Positions 13,778 through 23,389 of a stretch of DNA of 64,000 nucleotides are shown piece after piece. Position 1 is the first letter of the stretch; every line of letters begins with the position of its first letter. The notes beneath the pieces are model-generated. The model had not been told where the DNA came from, made no database searches, and worked only from the letters and a program-made list of their open reading frames with translations. Both the position numbers and the translations under genes were made by a program. Source of the stretch: Strongylocentrotus purpuratus (taxonomy: Eukaryota; Echinodermata; Echinoidea; Camarodonta; Strongylocentrotidae); assembly GCF_000002235.5 (NCBI RefSeq), contig NW_022145599.1:5775781-5839780 (forward strand). The letters run 5' to 3'.

Positions 13778-13936
13778 CAGTCAAACCTGTCTATATCGAC
13801 CCCCGAAGGGAATACAAAAAGTGGCCTTTGTAGACAGGTTCCTTTAATACATGATTCAATGAGAAACCATGCATTTTCAAGGGAAACAACAAATGTGGCC
13901 TTTGTAGACAGGTGGTCACTAAAGCAGGTTTGACTG
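13778..13936. mobile_element. 159-bp pogo/Tc1-mariner-type MITE
   Basis: Ends CAGTCAAACCTG and CAGGTTTGACTG are perfect inverted repeats flanked on both sides by TA (13,776-13,777 and 13,937-13,938), the target duplication of Tc1/mariner/pogo elements. TGGCCTTTGTAGACAGGT occurs twice inside. It lies just beyond the UreF polyadenylation signal and may define the transcript end. Confidence 0.85.
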
Positions 13937-13950
13937 TATTACACCAGTTA

Positions 13951-13956
13951 TTTATT
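13951..13956 (-). terminator. UreF polyadenylation signal
   Basis: AATAAA on the minus strand about 37 bases after the UreF stop codon. The expected cleavage site would fall at the border of the adjoining MITE (13,936). Confidence 0.6.
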
Positions 13957-13992
13957 TCAGTTTACTGGTGAAAGGTATTTCTGCCAATGCCA

Positions 13993-14982
13993 TCATGAGC
14001 AAAAGAGTCTTGAGAAGAGGGTATCGTGGGTGTTCTGATAGATGTCAACTAATGGGAAGGATATGCAGCTCTCCTCAACACTCCGATTAAGGTTTCTGTA
14101 AAGGAGATCAGAAGACATAAACATACATTTAAAGACAACTGTACAATTAATCATTTTATAGCTGATGAAAGAAATCAATGACATAATTCCTTAAAAAGAC
14201 ATGGCATACATTAATATGTTTTGAAGTTCTGACACAGCTCCTTTAGTCCTCATGACTCTCAATTCAGCTCTGTACAATTTTGATGTCCTTGAGCTATACA
14301 TGTCACTGTATTATAGAGTAGGATGTCACTATTTTTCTTTCTGCATGGCTCATTAATGCCAACATATCTTTTTTGACATTTTAATAATCATTCTACTGAA
14401 TGGCTCATAGATTTCTCCATGCACATTTTCACTGGCATTACCAATCAATTTTAAATTCATTTGAGGCTTGACTTTCAATTCAGCTCTGTACACTTTTGAT
14501 GTCCTTGAGCTATACATGTCACTGTATTATACAGTAGGATGTCACTATTTTTCTTTCTGCATGGATCATTAATGCCGACATATCATTTCTGACATTTTAA
14601 TAATCATTCTACTGAATGGCTCATAGATTTCTTCATGCACATTTTCACTGGCATAACCAATCAATTTATTTGAAGTCAAATGAATTTGCTTAAGTCTCAC
14701 CTGTCTACAATGTTAGCAATGTTCTTCTGATGTTCATACTGAGTCCTTTGGGCCTTGTGGAAGAATCAATTAAAACATACAACATGATTATAATATGACT
14801 GATACTGGCATCAACAATCTTCGCAATTATCAATCATAATCAAAATATATGGAGATAATTTCAAACAAATATTTGGAACCCTTATTCCCCCCCCCCCCTT
14901 CTCTCTCTTGTGGTTCCCCAATACCCATTCCCTCACCAACTAGTTCACCCTCTCATTTTCTGAAACACTTGCTCTGATTCTT

Positions 14983-15024
<42 letters not shown>

Positions 15025-18000
15025 CCTCCCTCCCTCCCTCCCTCCCTCCCTCCCTCCCTCCCTCCCTCCCTCCCTCCCTCCCTCCCTCCCTCCCTCCCTC
15101 CCTCCCTCCCTCCCTCCCTCCCTCCCTCCCTCCCTCCCTCCCTCCCTCCCTCCCTCCCTCCCTCCCTCTCACTCTGTTACGCATCTTTCTCTCTGTGTAC
15201 AGTTGCTATTTTAAAAAGAATAGGCTTTCAAAGAGCATGTAACTCACTTGGGAATTACTAAAGTTTTAGAAATTTAGTATATCGTCGCTGTTTTCACGAA
15301 GTGACGGTAGTGAAAAAAAATTGCATTCACTTTGCGTTACGATTTTCCTCACTACCGTCACTTCGTGAAAACAAGGACGATATGTGCAAAATTCTAATCA
15401 CTACCATTCACATTTACTGTTCGCAATGAAGTTTCAAGTGTATAAATCTATTAAGTCGTCTAATGCCTCAGTCACACCTTTGCATACTTGGCTTGCGTAT
15501 CAAGAATTACCATTGCTTTACAACAGAAAATCATTTCTTGATCTCAAGAAATAGGAATAAATGTTAAAACGGCTTGCCATAAATACGCAGCAATGTGCAA
15601 TCCAAATACGCAAAGGTGTGACTGAGGCATAAAGGTACCAACTTTAATTAACTTGTCTTGTAGTACACAAACATTGAAAAATACATTATAACTGTGGACT
15701 TCTCACCTGCATAGGTCCAATGTGTCCTAGTTTAACCACGCTGACGCAAAGGATCTTGAGTAGATTGAAGATGAACACTTCTAAACAGTCTCTGAGAGGG
15801 ATATCTAAATAGGCACACAGACAGCCAAACATAACAGCCTGATGACCCTTCATTCCTGGTTTACTGATGGAATTCTGAGAAAGTAAACAGATTGAGTCAA
15901 GAAATAAAATTTGTATGAATGTATTGCATATCCAGCTAATATGCTGTCAAATGTACAAAATAAAGTGAAATATCAATTGCAAATGTAATACCACAAGTTG
16001 AGAATTCCATTAGGAAAGCCTCGGATAGGACCTTACATGCTATCACGCCCTGGTATTCTTCATACGGATGGGGAGGGGGTGGAAGAGGGTAAAAACCCGA
16101 AGCTTCCAGTACTGGTGCCATAAAAAAACGCTTTAAGCTTGCAAGAAGTCCTTGAATCCAATACAGCCAAGTCCCGACTTATATTTCTTGTCGATTTCTG
16201 ATGAATTGTTACTTGAAAGCAATTTAAGTTACACAAAAATGGGAGGAGAGGTTTTTCCTATAGTTCCCTAATCTTGGTGTCATAATAGACACTGCATGAT
16301 TTGATTTGTTGAATTTTTCAATACTGAGGCAACACCAATTTAACCCTTTGTCTACTGGAACCAGGTGGCCACTGTATTAAGCCTATGGAAATGAATGAAT
16401 TCAGTAGTCAATGGATTTATTTTTCTACAAAACTTACCTTTGAAGTTTCCAAACTTTGTGTTTACAACAACGCCACAACAAATTATATACATAATAAATT
16501 CTGCATGCCTTTTAGAACACAGACAGAAATCAATCAGTCATTAATTACTGGGGGGTTCAATTTTGTTTTCTTCTTCTTCAAATGATGAATTCATACACAA
16601 CAGAGCAAGCAGTATTCTGTCTACATTTAAACAAATTGTATTGTTGTATAAATCATCACTGACTTACCATAAGGCTTTTGATCCTCTGATCAGGAAATGT
16701 TTCACTAGATGTCAAAATCAGGGATCTTCCCTAAGAATACAGAGAGAGAAGAGAATACACCATCATTAGCCTTCTAATCTGTGTACTTGTAAGGTCTCAC
16801 AATAATGCCAACATCAATAATGGTCATGGGTTCAACTCTTGTTTATTTTAATCTTTCCATCAGAGAAAAAATCTGCCTTGCCACTTTCAAAAGATCCCTT
16901 AAAACATGAGTTTCGTCCCTAACTTTTAGAATGTGATGTGCATGTACCTTTTTCAGGAGTACATATTTTATGGTTCTACTTGAACTCTGTGATTTTCTAA
17001 TCACTATGGTATTTTTTGCTTTTTAATAGCACTCCTAAATAATTAATATTATCATTATTATTATTAGATCACAGAAAATAAGTCAATCTATACATACTAC
17101 CATTTTCAATTTTAATCATGGATACGTTTTCAAGGATTTTCAGAGTGACAATTGCTCTACAGTAGTTTTACACACTCTTATTAATGCCATTATAGGCCCT
17201 AAATAAAACTATAAATAAAGAACAAAATTTTAAAAGCGCTTGAACTATTCATAAATGTACAGTTTACATAATATATGTATAGTTTTAATACTGTAACATT
17301 GATTAATTCTTATGTTTTCTACCCTATGATATACATACCTGTTGTGAGCTCGCCCTGCTAGCTACATGGTTGGTCATACACGCATCACAGTAACGATCCA
17401 ACGAGATGATCGCTGTCATATTTTCACTCTTCTCATATCCAGCTTTCACGAACGGCAGATTGAATGATCCTGATATTAAGATGAGCATCACATTATAAAT
17501 AAAGATAATATTTTAAAGGATTAGAAAGAAACTGTGCACAGGGCATATTGTTCTAATCATATTTGTAGCCAATGGTTCAGGATAATGGTCTCAAAATATT
17601 GTTGATTTTTGTTTATCTGTAAGATCTATAATCTTGAATCAACATATTGTAACATTATAGACTTGTGTCTATGGTTCGACAGAGACATCAAAGAGAAAGT
17701 GGATAAAATCTGGCACTGAAAACTGAAATCCAAGTAGTGCAAAAAAAATGCTCTTGAACAAATAAAGATATGCCATCTGATATACATTAGTGGGAATTTG
17801 AGCAAAAATTGACTTTCATAATCATGGTTTGAAGCACACAGGGTTTGAAAGTTTTCTTTCACCCTCTATCTATATTTTACAGAACTGAGTAATATATGTG
17901 TGCAAACATCTTCCTCCATCAAATTTACAAGTATGTGTCATTGTTTGAGAAATTACTGTACAAAAAATGAACACAATTCATGTCTTTTGTCATTGCAGAT

Positions 18001-19802
18001 TATTTTTATCTTTGTAGTTAGTACAAGTACATAACTAATCCTATTGTTGTCAAGTTACCTGCATTTTCCATAACTGCAATGATGAGGTTCTTGAAGGATT
18101 CCTGGTCGTAAATATGACCTTTTTTCATGGCTGCTTCAAAGCCTGCACTGTGTGAAAATGCACCCGTTGGAAAGCCTGCAAGAAAGAGAAAAAAAACAGT
18201 TCTTGGTCAATCACTTTCTGTCATCTATTTTTAATGCTAAAGATGAAAGCCCATTTATAAGTCAGACAAATTGTTCTAGTACCCCAAGGTAGTCAGCAAG
18301 TAAACTCTATGTGAAACTTTAGGAGGCACGATGGCTCAGTGGTAGAGCAGTGGTCTCAATAACTGGGAGGGCCTGGGTTCAAATTATAGAAACCAAGTTC
18401 AAATGTGCTAGTGTCGTTTAGTAAGGTATTAATCATTAAGTCCTTCAGAGAGGATGTATAGCTGTAAGTCCTCTGGTTACTTTAATACTTACATGTACAA
18501 GCATCACATGCTTTCTGAGCAGTGAGGTCAAAGTAACAAACCAATTACCACCCAACTTCATTAGCTGAGCTTAAAACTATGTCAGTCATAGCTGGCTGTA
18601 TCAGGAGCATTAATGGGCTGGTATTCAATTCAATACTTAAGTTTGAAATATGAGTATTTTACTTAGCCTTCGGCTCAGATGAAATACTTAGCCAATTTGT
18701 GTATTCAGTTCTAACTTTTGGCTAAGTATTTTACTCTAAATTTAAGACAGCTCCCTATAGCTACCAGACTTAAGCCAATTATTTAGTTGAGGCCTTGATT
18801 GGCAGCACTTATTGCGATGCATTAATTGCGCATTACTTGTGATTGACCGTGTGATGTGTCAATGCTTATTAATTAGTAAGTATTTTACTTAGATTTTTAT
18901 CTACATATGTAAAAGTCTAAAAGGCCATTTGAATACAAGATAAGTAAAGTTCTTAGCCGAGTAGTTTACTTGGTAAATTTCTTACTTATTCTAAGTATTG
19001 AATTGGACACCGGCCCAGGGCCTTATAGAGGGCAGTAAACTGCACTGTAGTCTCATCTCACAGGTTGGATAATTTGTTACATACAAAATACAAAAATACA
19101 AAATGTGCCGGCCTGTTAATTTCTGCTTCTTTATTAATATATTATTATCATTATTATTTCTAATTGTTATTATCATTATTATTATTATCATTATATTTTC
19201 ATTATCATTAAATATCATCATTTTTATCATTATTATCATCATCATGACATCATAATTATTATTATCATTAATATCATCATCACATTCACATCATTAACAT
19301 CATCATCATCATCATGACATTATTATTATTATCATTTTTATTAATTATAACATGTATATTCATCATTCATTTTAATTATTATAATTCTTCTTCTTCTTCC
19401 TCGTTAAATGCTACGTATACTTCATATGCAACAAAAATTACATTTCCTGATCATCAAACATGATAACATCAGATCATGATTCTACCCCTGTCCTGGTGAA
19501 CAAGATTGGGACTAGAATCTTGATTATTATGTACAGGCTCATCAGGAATATATGATAAATTACAGCCTTAAACATATCAAAGCTGTCTGTTCTCGCGTTT
19601 CTCGGACATACTCCAGCTACCACTACCATAACTCCAGAGAGCTCCGACGCGTCGCTCCCTGGAGTTACCACTGCCAACTAGGGCTTAGGATCTAAATATG
19701 ACCCTCCAATCGTGACATATATTTTATCTATCATAACAACTTGCCAGAATCTGCTATCTGAAGAACTGAGATCAAACTCGAAATTCTCTGCTCCTTAGCC
19801 AT
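13993..19802 (-). CDS. UREF: Urease accessory protein UreF, seven exons, complete
   Basis: Exons in transcript order: 19802-19745, 18175-18059, 17469-17339, 16730-16668, 15874-15707, 14753-14701, 14095-13993. They join in one frame to 230 residues, a usual UreF length. UreF works with UreD and UreG in loading nickel into urease in the cytosol. Family signatures: IADSGFPTGAFSHSAGFEAA (residues 16-35), NHVASRASSQQGRSL (92-106), KGHQAVMFG (132-140), a hydrophobic helix with LLKILCVSVVKLGHIGPMQ, and the C-terminal LFSRLFCS. The start ATG at 19,802 leaves the expected short lead before the FPTG motif. Intron 1 uses a GC donor. Seven spliced exons rule out bacterial contamination. Urease genes themselves are not in this window. 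Confidence 0.95.
14259..14676. repeat. Recent 216-bp tandem duplication in UreF intron 6
   Basis: Copies at 14,259-14,474 and 14,475-14,676 are almost identical, sharing TCAATTCAGCTCTGTACA, TCCTTGAGCTATACATGTCA and CATTCTACTGAATGGCTCAT. The low divergence points to a young event. Confidence 0.9.
14890..15172. repeat. (CT)n then long (CCCT)n tetranucleotide array
   Basis: A C-run at 14,887-14,897 is followed by (CT)n, then about 150 bp of almost perfect CCCT units (about 15,019-15,170) in UreF intron 5. On the transcribed minus strand this is (GGGA)n, which can form G-quadruplexes. The open frame across it encodes only Gly-Arg-Glu repeats and is an artefact. Confidence 0.95.
15279..15383. mobile_element. 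Small palindromic MITE, copy 1
   Basis: ATATCGTC and GACGATAT form the ends. The arms contain GTTTTCACGAAGTGACGGTAG and its inverse. A near-identical element lies at 54,710-54,799, nested in another palindrome. Confidence 0.8.
15463..15630. mobile_element. 168-bp MITE with 21-bp perfect TIR
   Basis: ATGCCTCAGTCACACCTTTG at the left is repeated inverted at the right end (CAAAGGTGTGACTGAGGCAT). There is no coding content. It lies in UreF intron 5. Confidence 0.85.
18321..18560 (+). repeat. tRNA-derived SINE copy
   Basis: A box A-like GGCTCAGTGGTAGAGC and a box B-like GGGTTCAAAT are followed by a body with GTAAGGTATTAATCATTA and a CTTTCTGAGCAGTGAGGTCA-like end. The copies at 27.6 kb and 45.1 kb share this order. 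It lies in UreF intron 1. Confidence 0.75.
18615..19016. mobile_element. 402-bp TIR element
   Basis: GGGCTGGTATTCAATTCAAT at the left matches the inverse of the right end (ATTGAATTGGACACCGGCCC) with few mismatches. TTAGCC and AAGTA words recur in inverted order inside. There is no transposase frame, and I could not settle a target duplication. Confidence 0.75.
19130..19400. repeat. ATT/ATC trinucleotide-rich microsatellite
   Basis: Mixed (ATT)n and (ATC)n tract in UreF intron 1. The overlapping open frame of Met, Ile and Asn is low-complexity. Confidence 0.85.
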
Positions 19803-20290
19803 CTTGAAAAACTGCATTACCAAGTAGGCGCATGCACAACGACTTCTAGCTCTTCACTTGATCGAAATTATGGCCGAATAATGGCTTTTGCAAATGTGAT
19901 GGTCGGCAGTGCAGTCCATAATATGCCAGCTAGCTGTGCGTGCATGCACATTATCCACTGACCTCTCTGCGTGACCGAGATAAAGATTTACCTTGATCTT
20001 TTGTATCTACGAGTGCGTGACGTCATACGAATAAGGTCTATTGGCGAAGCGCAAGGTTATGGAGGATTAATGTGCTCGTTACTCATTGTTTGTTAGTCAT
20101 TTAATGTTAGAGCTGGTTGGAATTAAAATCATAAAGTTTTGGTGTCAATTTATAGAGTGATAAATAATGTGTCTTATGTTCATTATGACACTAATTAATA
20201 CCAAAATATATATAAATAATCACAAACGCAATTTAAATGATTTTTTTCCACTTTCATAGAAGTTAGTCTTTTTCTTTTTGTAAAATCATA
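19803..20290. promoter_or_regulatory. Upstream region of UreF
   Basis: Lies immediately upstream of the UreF start codon, between UreF and the CP110 3' end. It contains ATG-poor, moderately GC-rich sequence near 19,800-20,060, then AT-rich sequence. No defined promoter element can be claimed beyond its position. Confidence 0.35.
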
Positions 20291-20450
20291 GTATACAAAT
20301 ATACACTGCCTTGAGAGGTTCTGGTTAAAACTATGCGCAAGATTTGACTCCAATAGGAGGCCTACTATTTGCTGAGGGGCGCAGCCCCGAAGCAAATGGT
20401 ACTTTTGGAGTCACCAAGGCCCATAGTTTAACCAGTACCTCGAATAGAAT
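20290..20450. repeat. Long imperfect hairpin, TTGAG/CTCGAATA family
   Basis: The left arm runs from CTGCCTTGAG through TTCTGGTTAAAACTATG and TTGACTCCAATA to GGGGC. The right arm returns with GCCCC, TTTTGGAGTCA, CATAGTTTAACCAG and CTCGAATAGAATGCA. The outer words match the two hairpins at 49.79-49.94 kb and 50.36-50.53 kb, although the stem sequences are unrelated. Confidence 0.7.
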
Positions 20451-20461
20451 GCATGGTATTG

Positions 20462-20770
20462 TTTTACATCCTGCATCAAAAATTTATTTAAAAAAAAAAA
20501 AAAAAAATTGGGATAAAAAATTATTACAAAAAAAATGTCAATTTTTATCTAAAAAGATTTAAAATATTTTGTTTTCATTAAATTAAGATTTGAAGAAAAA
20601 AAAATTGATTCAATTCAAAAAAAAAAAAAATCACATTTTTTTTTCAACTCCCAAATAGTAAACCAAAATAGTACTCTCATATAGTACTTTCTAAAAATAG
20701 GTCAAATATTTCTGGTCATGTGACAAGCTCTCAACCAATCAAAAGCCAACAAATTTTTGATGCAGGATAT
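20462..20770. repeat. Inverted repeat with A-rich loop
   Basis: CATCCTGCATCAAAAATTTA (20,469-20,488) is matched by the inverse AAATTTTTGATGCAGGATA (about 20,750-20,768). The loop holds long A-runs and a TCAACCAATCAAAAGCC CCAAT-like word. Confidence 0.65.
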
Positions 20771-21110
20771 AATCTGTGTTATTTTCTAATTTCTATAACA
20801 TACACAAATCAAAAGTTTATTCCTGATGTTTATTATTATTGATCTATAATTAAGCATTACTATCATAATTGTATCAGCTGGACAAATAGTCACTTTGTCA
20901 TATGTTTCGTTGTATATTATGGGGCTATATGATATTATAAACAAAACGAACAAATAACCCTGATATATATACTCATGTTTCTACATCCTTTAGTTTAACT
21001 TTGTTTGTTATTTCCTGTATTTGTAATTTTGTTTTGTGTGTACAGTACTAATTCTGAGAGTTAGCCTGTGTCTAAATAAAACAAATAAATAAATAAATAA
21101 ATGTTCGTGA
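20771..21110 (+). mobile_element. Probable retrotransposon 3' tail
   Basis: The segment ends in ATTCTGAGAGTTAGCCTGTG, an AAATAAAACAAAT stretch and (AAAT)n at about 21,085-21,102, the usual shape of a non-LTR 3' end. No coding part remains. Confidence 0.4.
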
Positions 21111-21214
21111 GTGCATTAGGATAATGAACGAGAGTTGTTGAAGTCAATTGTCCGTCTCATTGTGACTTATAACCAAGTGCAGTGCATATCAATTATCTTA
21201 ATTTCTATCTCTTT

Positions 21215-21218
<4 letters not shown>

Positions 21219-21262
<44 letters not shown>
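21219..21262. repeat. (TA)n microsatellite
   Basis: About 20 uninterrupted TA units. Confidence 0.95.
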
Positions 21263-21264
<2 letters not shown>

Positions 21265-21381
21265 TATATAATTTCTGCTATGTTCATGATGCTTGACTAT
21301 GATTGAGTGATATTAAGTTTGTATGACATGTATATATATTTGTTCATACAATGTATTTGTTTTTGTATGTGTTTGCACTTC

Positions 21382-21424
21382 AGAACCTGAAGAAGGCCTC
21401 ACAAGCCGAAAGCTCGGAATAAAA
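21382..21424 (+). other. Hammerhead-like core motif
   Basis: CTGAAGA, a short GGC/GCC-pairing stem, then GAAA gives the order of a hammerhead ribozyme core (CUGANGA - stem II - GAAA) with one extra A. AATAAA follows directly. Similar words are known near the ends of Penelope-like and other retroelements. Catalytic competence is not shown. Confidence 0.35.
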
Positions 21425-21887
21425 TTGTAAAGTACAACTACGTCTCACGTTCCTAGACCATTTTCTTCACGCCTATATATAAATCTATATAAGATAGAAA
21501 TTAAGATCATGTAGGCTAGCTGCTGATCTAAAACTATGTATAGTCCTCTAGCTGTGACCTCGATTAAGACCGTCAAGAGTAGACTATAATTTTTTGTTTG
21601 ATTACCTGAATTACCTATGATGACACCCAGTAAGTCTAAAGACTTGTATAAAGACTTGTGGAGGGCAATATAAAGCTCATCAAATCAATCCTCGCATTGG
21701 GTCAAAAATTGAGTTCAATCAATTAGGTTCAAACGTACACCACTTATGTTTCTGTTTCTAAAAGCATAGTAGTTTCAAGATCAACTTGATACAATAGTTT
21801 TGACCATTCATAGTGACCAGTCACTACGTGTTTGCCATTTTTCAGCAACAAATACATACAAATCGCTCTATTTTGCCCCTCCTCCCT

Positions 21888-21891
21888 ACAC

Positions 21892-21980
<89 letters not shown>

Positions 21981-22052
21981 TCTCTCTCTCTCTCTCTCTT
22001 TCTTTTTCCTTCTCCTTCTCTCTCTTTCTTTCTCCCTCTCTCTCTCTCAGCC
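21888..22052. repeat. C-run and long (CT)n microsatellite
   Basis: A C-run is followed by about 75 bp of near-perfect CT units, then CTT-interrupted units. The open frames of Ser/Leu over it in three phases are artefacts. Confidence 0.95.
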
Positions 22053-22406
22053 CCTTATCAATACACTCTCAATCAATCATCTCAAAGTCTGAGTGATACA
22101 GAGTAGAATTGAAATAATCAGTCAGACATTTACAACATTTCATTTCACATAAGGTTCATTGCACAGATATTAAAGGCACATCACTCACTCTGAGTATGTA
22201 GAGCTGTACATAGATTGTGAAATAAGCTTCTCTCGGAAATAATCATAGCAAGTACTGATTGAAAAAAAAATACAAATCCAATGTGTACAAAATCATCACA
22301 CAGCAAAATGCTGAAAATGTCAAAAATATTTACAAAATTGTTCAGAGTACAAACATGTAGGCATAATCGCCAACTGCATAACAAGCTGCTTCAAAATCCA
22401 GAATAA

Positions 22407-22693
22407 TAATTTTGGTCCACTGCACCCGGTCAAGAAATATTATTTCATTTCTGTTTTAGTTGATAAACAGGTAGCATGTCTATCAAAACAAATGTGCATA
22501 CATGCACAAAATGGGTCATTTCATTTGTACCATCTACAAAATCAAAACTGGCTTATAAAAATCAACATTTCTTAGATATGATTATACATGTTTTATGAAA
22601 ATCCTTTGGTAAGAATCATATTTTTGCAGTCTTGAGCACATAATTTTGGTCCACTGCACCCGGTCAAGAAAATACAATTTCATTTCTGTGGAA
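22407..22693. repeat. Dispersed direct repeat of about 55 bp
   Basis: TAATTTTGGTCCACTGCACC followed by CGGTCAAGAAA and ATTTCATTTCTGT occurs near 22,408 and again near 22,642. The two copies are separated by about 180 bases of unrelated sequence. Confidence 0.75.
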
Positions 22694-23355
22694 TGTATAC
22701 TCAGATAATTGATAAGTTGTGTTTTATCAATCCACTTTAGAAAAAATAAAGTGGATCCTTAACGTCACAAGCTAAAACAGGTAGGGATTTGGTTTTGGAT
22801 TTGCATTGTAAATATCCATAAATAGGGAGAAATATAGGAGGAAAAATGGAATGTATTTGAAGCCCCTATCACCGATTTGCAAGCCCTCAAAACTTATTTC
22901 AAAATTTATCTGTAGCAGCAAGATGAGTATGAAAGTATGTGAAAAACTTGAGATCAAAAGACTCTGTGGTATTCTCTCTATGAGTGAAAATTGCAGCCCT
23001 CAATTTGTACACATCAAATTGAGTGAAGAAAACACTACCACTTGCAAAATTCAAATTTGAAAAGAAAAATGATTGTAATCTTTTAATACTGAATATTTTA
23101 CCACCATACTTCTAGGACATATTTACCTCCTGACCTATAGGGCTATACGCCCTAGTGTACATTAATAACTGGTGTTGGTCACCTAAAACTCAACATTTGA
23201 AAAACTTGTTTTGATCCATTTGTAAATTTATAATTGCAGTCTTTGACTTTGTTATTTGTTCTAATCATTTTTCACTTATTCATTAATGAGGAATAACTGA
23301 TCTTCATTAGTCCATATTACTATCATCACCTATGACACAAATCTTGTCCTTGTGT

Positions 23356-23361
23356 TTTAAT
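23356..23361 (-). terminator. Candidate CP110 polyadenylation signal (ATTAAA)
   Basis: The ATTAAA variant on the minus strand, about 30 bases beyond the CP110 stop. Support is positional only. Confidence 0.35.
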
Positions 23362-23389
23362 TGTATAGTGTGATTCATACAAAGTTCAT

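Larger units (their letters stand above)
18176..19744 (-). other. GC-AG intron 1 of UreF
   Basis: Exon 1 ends at 19,745 and the intron begins GCAAGT, with a normal TTGCAG acceptor at 18,176. The join gives ADSGFPTGAF without a gap. The next GT to the left would break the frame, so a GC donor is the only choice that preserves the conserved FPTG motif. Confidence 0.85.

Noticed and set aside
14945-15184. Minus-strand open frame of Gly-Gly-Arg-Glu repeats
   Set aside because: Direct translation of the (CCCT)n and (CT)n arrays; no non-repetitive protein context.
19474-19677. 67-codon minus-strand frame between UreF exons 1 and 2
   Set aside because: Lies inside UreF intron 1, no known domain, and including it would break the exon 1-2 join that fits the family.
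21800-22106. Three overlapping Ser-Leu open frames
   Set aside because: All three phases over a (CT)n microsatellite are open; not coding.
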